64,000 nt of DNA, from NCBI GenBank assembly GCA_026075535.2, contig AP026548.1:1364001-1428000 (forward strand), written 5' to 3'. Below the pieces are notes generated by a model that was given only the letters and a program-made list of their open reading frames with translations, did no database searches and had not been told where the DNA came from. This document shows positions 59,101-64,000 of this stretch, one piece after another. The position numbers and the translations under genes were made by a program. The stretch is from Tricholoma matsutake. Taxonomy: Eukaryota > Basidiomycota > Agaricomycetes > Agaricales > Tricholomataceae. Numbering within the stretch: the first letter of the stretch is position 1; each line of letters opens with the position of its first letter.

Positions 59101-59254
59101 AACCTTTCCAGAGCCCGCCAACCGATTATCTGTGAAGCAAGGCCCCTCCACCGATCCCAATATAGTTGATACCCAGTTTATCGAGGCGAAGCTCCGAACT
59201 CGCGCACAATTACAAGTTAGACTCGCTGCCGAGAGAAAGGGCAGCCGTGATTGA
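56132..59254 (+). CDS. TOPORS-like RING E3 ligase, seven exons
   Basis: Exons 56132-56704, 56901-57038, 57096-57240, 57332-57393, 57451-57799, 57856-58032 and 58089-59254 join to 869 residues. The RING (about residues 50-115) reads CSICLQAI...TCSHEFCFEC...CPLCSQAI. A basic coil follows, then a helical domain around RRELRVWDDLDVEFLTSFI and HEVYSYVRSPFRDLFVYDT, matching the region after the RING in animal TOPORS. An Arg/Ser-rich tract (SRSRSRSRSRHARSSSPR) and a long disordered tail complete it. TOPORS is a nuclear ubiquitin and SUMO ligase; this role is inferred. Intron 4 uses a GC donor (GCAAGC). The first intron (196 bp, donor GTTCGT) is the least certain. Confidence 0.85.
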
Positions 59255-59643
59255 GAATTATTAATTAGCGCTTGCGACCAAATCGGAACAATCTGGATCT
59301 AGGTCCATGAAGCCATCGAGTCTGTTAATTAATTAATTGATTAGCCGGTAGCTGGCTGATATCTGCAATTATCGTAGATTTCATCAGGTGTAACGCTCGC
59401 AGCAGAACGAAAAGTACAACGGCAACCATGGTAGTATGACACCGTAAGGTGTTAGTTAGGCATTAGAATTACTGGGAATTCAAATAAATTATAAGGGTGT
59501 AGGCGGACTGATCATCAAGACACACACACAACCAGAGAGCGTATACATAGCGATTGAAGCAAAGTACCGTTTTGATGTTTGTCGACATAAACGTTTCGTG
59601 AAGAGGGTGAAATGAATGTGGTAGAAAGAGTGATTGAATAGTT
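59255..59643. other. Intergenic region between convergent genes
   Basis: It contains a (TTAA) run near 59325-59341 and a CACA tract near 59521. Nothing else was seen; it should hold both 3' ends. Confidence 0.5.
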
Positions 59644-61332
59644 TTAGGGACGTTCGCGATCATCGCCAACGTCTGAACCACCACCACCAGTCTCTTGCGC
59701 CAGGGACGGCGGTGGCGAAGGCGAAGTTGTGTGTACAAACGTTGCCCGCACGGGGTCATAGCGACCTGAGCGTGATGGTAGAGTAGTGTCCGTAAGGGAG
59801 CTACGAACGATCTCTGTATTCGTCGTGTGGGGTGAGAAGATGGGAGAATTGCTGCGGCGCAGCGGGCACAGCCGAGGCCCAGCCAAGGGCTCGAGCCTAA
59901 GGGGAGTCGACAATGAGTTATCCCATTGCGGAGTGGGTTGTAACGTGAAAGGCGGAGGAAGAACCATAGCAGAACGGGAGAACGACTCCAGCGGTTGGCG
60001 AGTAAGGGATGATAGCTCAGGTGTTGATGGTCGTGAAAAATGGTAGGCGGGAATAGCAGAATACGACGGGGCTTGCGTACTGTGACGTCCAGTGGCAGGG
60101 CCCCCACGACTTTGTGAGGATCCAAAGTTTAGAGGAGGTAGGGTCCGAGAGAATTCTCGGTCATGCAATCTTCCGGCTGTTCGGGGTCGTGGGCTGGGGA
60201 GGGAAGTGGCAGGCCGCATAGCATGAGCCTGAGGGGTTCGATTGGGGTACGGGCGGTTGACAGATGACGAAGGGTCAGGCCTAGGGATGGACACTGAAGC
60301 AGTCCTCGGACGTTCCTGGTAAGTTCTATAATCCGCCCCTGGCATCCCGGGGCCTGATAGCTGGGAGGGCGAGTTCAAAGTACCGATGAATGGACTAGAT
60401 GTAAGATAGCTGGTGTAAGTAGCTTGGTCTTCTTCGAAGCCTCTAGCCCTAGCATGACCCAGCTGGGTAATCCCGGAGCTTGTTCCCTGTTCTGGGGTCA
60501 TGCTGAACGGAGATGGATCTGAGCCCGGAGGAAATGACCCATATTGTGGAGGAGGACGGGAAGTATCGCTTTGACTGCGAGGACGTCGAGCTTTCTGGCG
60601 TTGATTCTGCCATATTACAGCGTCAGAGTGTGAGAACCAGAAGCGTCAGGAAATCGTACTTGAAACCAAATCTGGATGGTCAAACAATGGTGAGCGATGC
60701 GTCACTCGGACGCTTGCAGGACAGTCCTACCTGAACCTTACGTGCACTCAACCCGATAGACCGCCCAACCTCTTCACGCATTGCCGTGGTGGGGAAACGA
60801 GACTAAGCACAGTAAGATACCTTGCGTCACAGAAGAAAACACAAAAATATACCTGAGCAAGAAGCGCGTGTAATACCGCAGATTGATGCGGTGTTGTAAG
60901 AGTTCGTGTGCGCTTTTTCTTGGGCTGAGGTTTAGCAGGGGGCTGGGGTGCTTCAGACTGTTGATTCCGACTCGTATCCGTCCCCGTGTCGGCCATTTCA
61001 TCTTGCGAATCATCAGAAGGACTTGTTGAGCTTTGACGCCTTTGCGGAGACTCTCTTCGAATACGTTTTGACATAGGCTGGTCAGCCGAAGTTTCCGCCA
61101 GACGGAGTGATGATGATGATGATGCGTGGCTGTTTGGGTCGGGTTGAGGGCGGTGGAAAGAATGTGGGGATACAGGGCGTAACGCCAATTGCCGTTCGCG
61201 TCCTTCAAAAAAATCACCAGAAGGAGTGTTCTCGTGTAGGCGAGGTCGTGAAGTCGTCGATTCTGTGGACTGCGATATATTAACGGAAGGGAAAGTATTA
61301 GGTTTGGGAGTGGCTGAGCGAGATTTTGACAT
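59644..61332 (-). CDS. Homeodomain transcription factor with a 12-nt microexon
   Basis: On the minus strand exons 61332-60853, 60802-60731, 60671-60660 and 60606-59644 join to 508 residues with introns of 50, 59 and 53 bp. The homeodomain (about residues 138-198) is built from four exons: KKKRTRTLTTPHQSAVLHAL, then SRFPTTAMREEVGRSIGL, the microexon IWFQ, and NQRQKARRPR. Without the microexon helix 3 lacks WFQ. The N-terminus is Ser/Pro-rich; the C-terminus is long, disordered and Pro/Ser-rich. It resembles single-homeodomain regulators of mushroom development (Hom1/Hom2 class) more than mating-type HD proteins, because there is no partner gene and the domain is of the typical 60-residue class. 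That assignment is inference. Confidence 0.83.
60660..60671 (-). other. 12-nt microexon of the homeodomain gene
   Basis: ATTTGGTTTCAA encodes IWFQ. It is preceded by an acceptor (CCAG) and followed by a donor (GTACGA). Both neighbouring introns (59 and 53 bp) have normal lengths for this genome and branch-like CTGAC or CTCAC sites, and phase is kept on both sides. Confidence 0.78.
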
Positions 61333-63450
61333 CCAGAGTGAAGTATACGAAACAAAACAAACGGATTCCTTGAGACAGCCTCAACACATCAGGGACTTCG
61401 GCGCAAGAAGAGGGAAGACGCAAGATGGTTGTTAGAATAGGCAGGAAAGGGGCAATATGTCTGCAGCAGCAATTTTGCCGACAAAGCAACCAAGTATTAT
61501 GTAGCATCACGTCGAATGAGAACCGTTACAACGGGTCCATTTTAACGGGGTGACCACCACTAGATCTCGATTAACATACGATCGGCAACAAATTTCTTCA
61601 TGTTACAAGCTGTTACAAGCTTGCATTTGGATACCGCTCACTTTAATATCTCACAGTGGGCTTCTCTCATAGCCCAAAACATTAACAGTTAGCCATACTC
61701 CATTCGCCCAAGCAATTCGTGCGCGTGACCGTCCATTAACGTTGAGTCCAGGACCTGACAATGAATTTGTTGACATCTCCGAAATGGAAATGACGGTGCT
61801 TCTAGTCGGTAAAAAGCGTGGGTACTTAGCCGCGTGGGTATGCTCACGATAGGACGGGTTTTCGTTGACGACGAACAATAAGTATTGGAACACGACCCGG
61901 AAGAAGTATTTTCGCCTGGCGCCTCCGAGAGTATACATATGTAGCTTTCTATTTTGAAGCGCCGCCTTCGATATGTGACAATTCTAATCGATTCACCGGG
62001 GAAGATAATTGGGTAGTAGAGTGGATGTAAGATTGAAATCCGCTCCACTGTTCGAAATATTAATATTGTGCGATTGTTATGAAGTTCGGATTGTGCAGAT
62101 ACCTATTTAGCGAACTCATCGCGAAGCCATAGACTAAAGATACTGGGTGCGTATCAACCATGGACGGAACGCCGTTTGTACTTCTGGGAAAATATGCATC
62201 CGTTATGGACGTGCTTACATACATACATGATAACTGGTCTTGCCTGACAATAGTTTAGCCAGGCCCCCACAGTTTAGAAGACGGGCAATCAATGTAATTA
62301 CATAGGACAACCCTATTAGCGTGCTCACTCAACGACTCGGAGAAAGCGGACCTGCCCGGAATTAAACCTAGATGTAGGATTGGTAGACTAGCTCTACGCG
62401 ATGGCAGAAAAATGAAGACAGTCAGTTTACTTAAGGCATACTGAGTAGATGAATCTTTACTGATCTGAATGGTTTTTAGGAATGAGACAGCTCTTCGAGG
62501 TTTATGGTCTCGAAAAAGGCAAATTGCGCTGTCATTCTGCGCTGTCATTCACAACAGGGTCAATCATGGATTCTGTTCAGACTGTCAAACACAAAAATAA
62601 AATTAGTTTTTGATGCATGGGTGAGCTGAAGACGACTAAGTCATATATTTATGTCCACTGACACCTCGGTGTATGCCCGAAACGCCTTGTGGTTGAGAAC
62701 TGCGGGGGGGTAGAGGAAATAAATTTAAACATGCGATACATGGGACTGCGAGTCCCCCAATTCTTCTGAACACTTGTTCCATAGCAACGAAGTGCTTAAA
62801 GCGACGAATATCAGCAGCTTGCCCACATTCGAGACCGTGCTTTAGAACGGACGGATTATTCTGAATGGATTGAAGCACATTCGTACAAGACTCCGCAGAC
62901 TCAGACACTTGATATGTAAAACCGTAAAACGCAAGTGTGGCGCACCTGTCTGATTCGTTGGTTTGGGATGTAAACTCTGGAGAAATCACCGCGACGGTCT
63001 TGGATGAACTTTCCCAAAATGGTCTTCCTGATAGTGATAGATAGAAAAGGCCTTTACTCAAGTGACCGGCGAATATTTGATCATGTTGGCACACTGAATC
63101 GGAGCCTTGACTTATGAAATATAAGTAAACTCTTGGTCTACCTTGACTTCGAAAGATTTATTTATACCCAAATGCCACCATGCCGTGCTGAAAAAACAAA
63201 CCAGCAAGCAATAGAAAAACGTTAACATTCGGAATGGTACCGATTCTCAGCGACCTTGTGATCTGAACGTTCATCCTAAAACTAGGGACTGAATTACTTA
63301 TCTGGAGAACCAGGAATGGCTAAAGAGCATTGACAACGTGGTAACCATACGTTGTAACGCTGCATATTCAAGTGCCACGGTTAAAATGAAATATCCACGT
63401 GACCAAATCACTGGGACGCTCGGACCCTCGGATGAGCTCGAAAATTTGGA
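61333..63450. other. Long intergenic region
   Basis: It holds the promoters of the homeodomain gene (minus) and the bromodomain gene (plus). Apart from the weak frame at 62636-63094 I see no supported gene; other frames (61651-62048, 62255-62548) have no recognisable domain. Confidence 0.5.
62636..63094 (-). CDS. Uncharacterised ORF, doubtful
   Basis: A 152-residue frame starting MCQHDQIFAGHLSKG with seven Cys. The middle (RCATLAFYGFTYQVSESAES) is protein-like in composition, but no family is recognised and no introns or signals support it. It lies in the gap between two regulatory genes and may be chance. Confidence 0.22.
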   Translation of the reverse strand: MCQHDQIFAGHLSKGLFYLSLSGRPFWESSSKTVAVISPEFTSQTNESDRCATLAFYGFTYQVSESAESCTNVLQSIQNNPSVLKHGLECGQAADIRRFKHFVAMEQVFRRIGGLAVPCIACLNLFPLPPRSSQPQGVSGIHRGVSGHKYMT

Positions 63451-64000
63451 ATGGATGTGTCTGAATCCTCTTCTCCGTTCTACAGCCAGCCTGGATCTCC
63501 GTCAACAGCTTCATTATCAGAACCGTCAACCTCGAAACCCTCGGGTCTGAAGCTTATCCTGCCCCCTTTAAGAGGTGGCAAACCAGTGAAAGGAAAAAAG
63601 AAGAAAGTGAAGCAGCGGTTTGGGTCTCAATCAAGCTTTGCAGGAAGACAAGATGAGGAGAAAAAGATAGTTCGGCCAGTAAAGTTGAAGCCTCTAAAAG
63701 AGGTTTTGACGAGGCTTATCGTTCAGCTTCAAAGGTACCGGTTCTTCACCGACGGAGAGGTCGTGACTAACTGTCCCCTCAGGAAAGACGACTATGCCTT
63801 TTTTCTAAGGCCAGTCGATGTCTCACAGGTTCCTGGATACAAGGACGTTGTACAACGACCGATGGACTTCGGAACCATGGCTAACAAGGTTCACAGGGGG
63901 AAGTATCGGTCATTAGAAGATTTTGCAGTGAGTGCCATCTACTTTTTCCTTGTTATCGTGACCTGAATATACCTCCAGTCTGATTTGCGTCTTGTTGGTT
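63451..64000 (+). CDS. Bromodomain protein, 5' part
   Basis: It starts MDVSESSSPFYSQPGSPSTA; the first exon ends at 63927 and a 51-bp intron (GTGAGT...CCAG) leads to exon 2 at 63979. After a Ser-rich and Lys-rich N-terminus (KGKKKKVKQRFG) the bromodomain reads DDYAFFLRPVDVSQVPGYKD, RPMDFGTMANKVHRGKY, RSLEDFA/SDLRLVG. The spelling resembles the BRD7/BRD9 class, which reads acetylated histones in SWI/SNF-type remodellers. The gene runs past the window edge. Confidence 0.85.

Noticed and set aside
59644..61332. Mating-type HD gene
   Set aside because: There is no divergent HD partner, no adjacent mitochondrial intermediate peptidase gene, and the neighbours are unrelated.

Overview
This window is nuclear DNA of a filamentous basidiomycete, most probably a mushroom-forming agaricomycete. 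The reasons are short introns of about 50-60 bp with GTRNGT donors, a mushroom-type F-box protein, a C2HC5-finger ASC-1 homologue, a TOPORS-like RING ligase, a homeodomain regulator, a bromodomain protein, and the mix of chromoviral Ty3/gypsy, Ty1/copia, hAT and Mutator-like elements. I cannot name the species.

Layout. 1-5246: gene-poor DNA with the end of a hAT-like element, one intact four-exon gene for a small secreted protein (1041-1826) and a broken conserved gene (2383-3579). 5247-39370: an old, CpG-poor pile of nested transposons. It holds a hAT-like element with a relative nested inside it (5247-7337), a decayed copia element (7574-11413) hit by a 239-bp hAT MITE and by a 591-bp insertion, and a complete but dead gypsy element (13289-27065, target duplication CATAC). 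Each LTR of that gypsy element was split by a DNA transposon with a 9-bp duplication: a 4.9-kb Mutator-like element in the 3' LTR and a 2.3-kb non-coding element in the 5' LTR. A second gypsy element (27309-33800) was hit by a relative of the same non-coding element. 39371-51416: a young copia element (duplication ATAAG) carrying a young gypsy element (43497-49423, duplication CTTTC) and a solo LTR. 51417-64000: an intact gene block in the order ASC-1-like (+), F-box (-), TOPORS-like (+), homeodomain (-), bromodomain (+, runs off the edge).

The most novel object is the non-coding element family at 24219-26533, 28299-30041, 11414-13288 and 34545-34706, here called family X. Members have short terminal inverted repeats, 9-bp duplications, subterminal minisatellites, a tRNA-like Pol III promoter near each end always pointing outward, arrays of hairpins whose stems differ but stay complementary, and intron-like modules, four in tandem in one copy. 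I see no transposase in them; the nearby Mutator-like element shares the 9-bp duplication size and could supply it.

Decay of the transposons is strongly CpG-directed. All nine differences between LTR partners of the two young elements are CpG transitions, and most stop codons in the retroelement frames are CGA to TGA. A second point of interest is a 12-nt microexon that supplies the WF part of the homeodomain recognition helix. All gene models come from reading the sequence; no search or alignment program was run.
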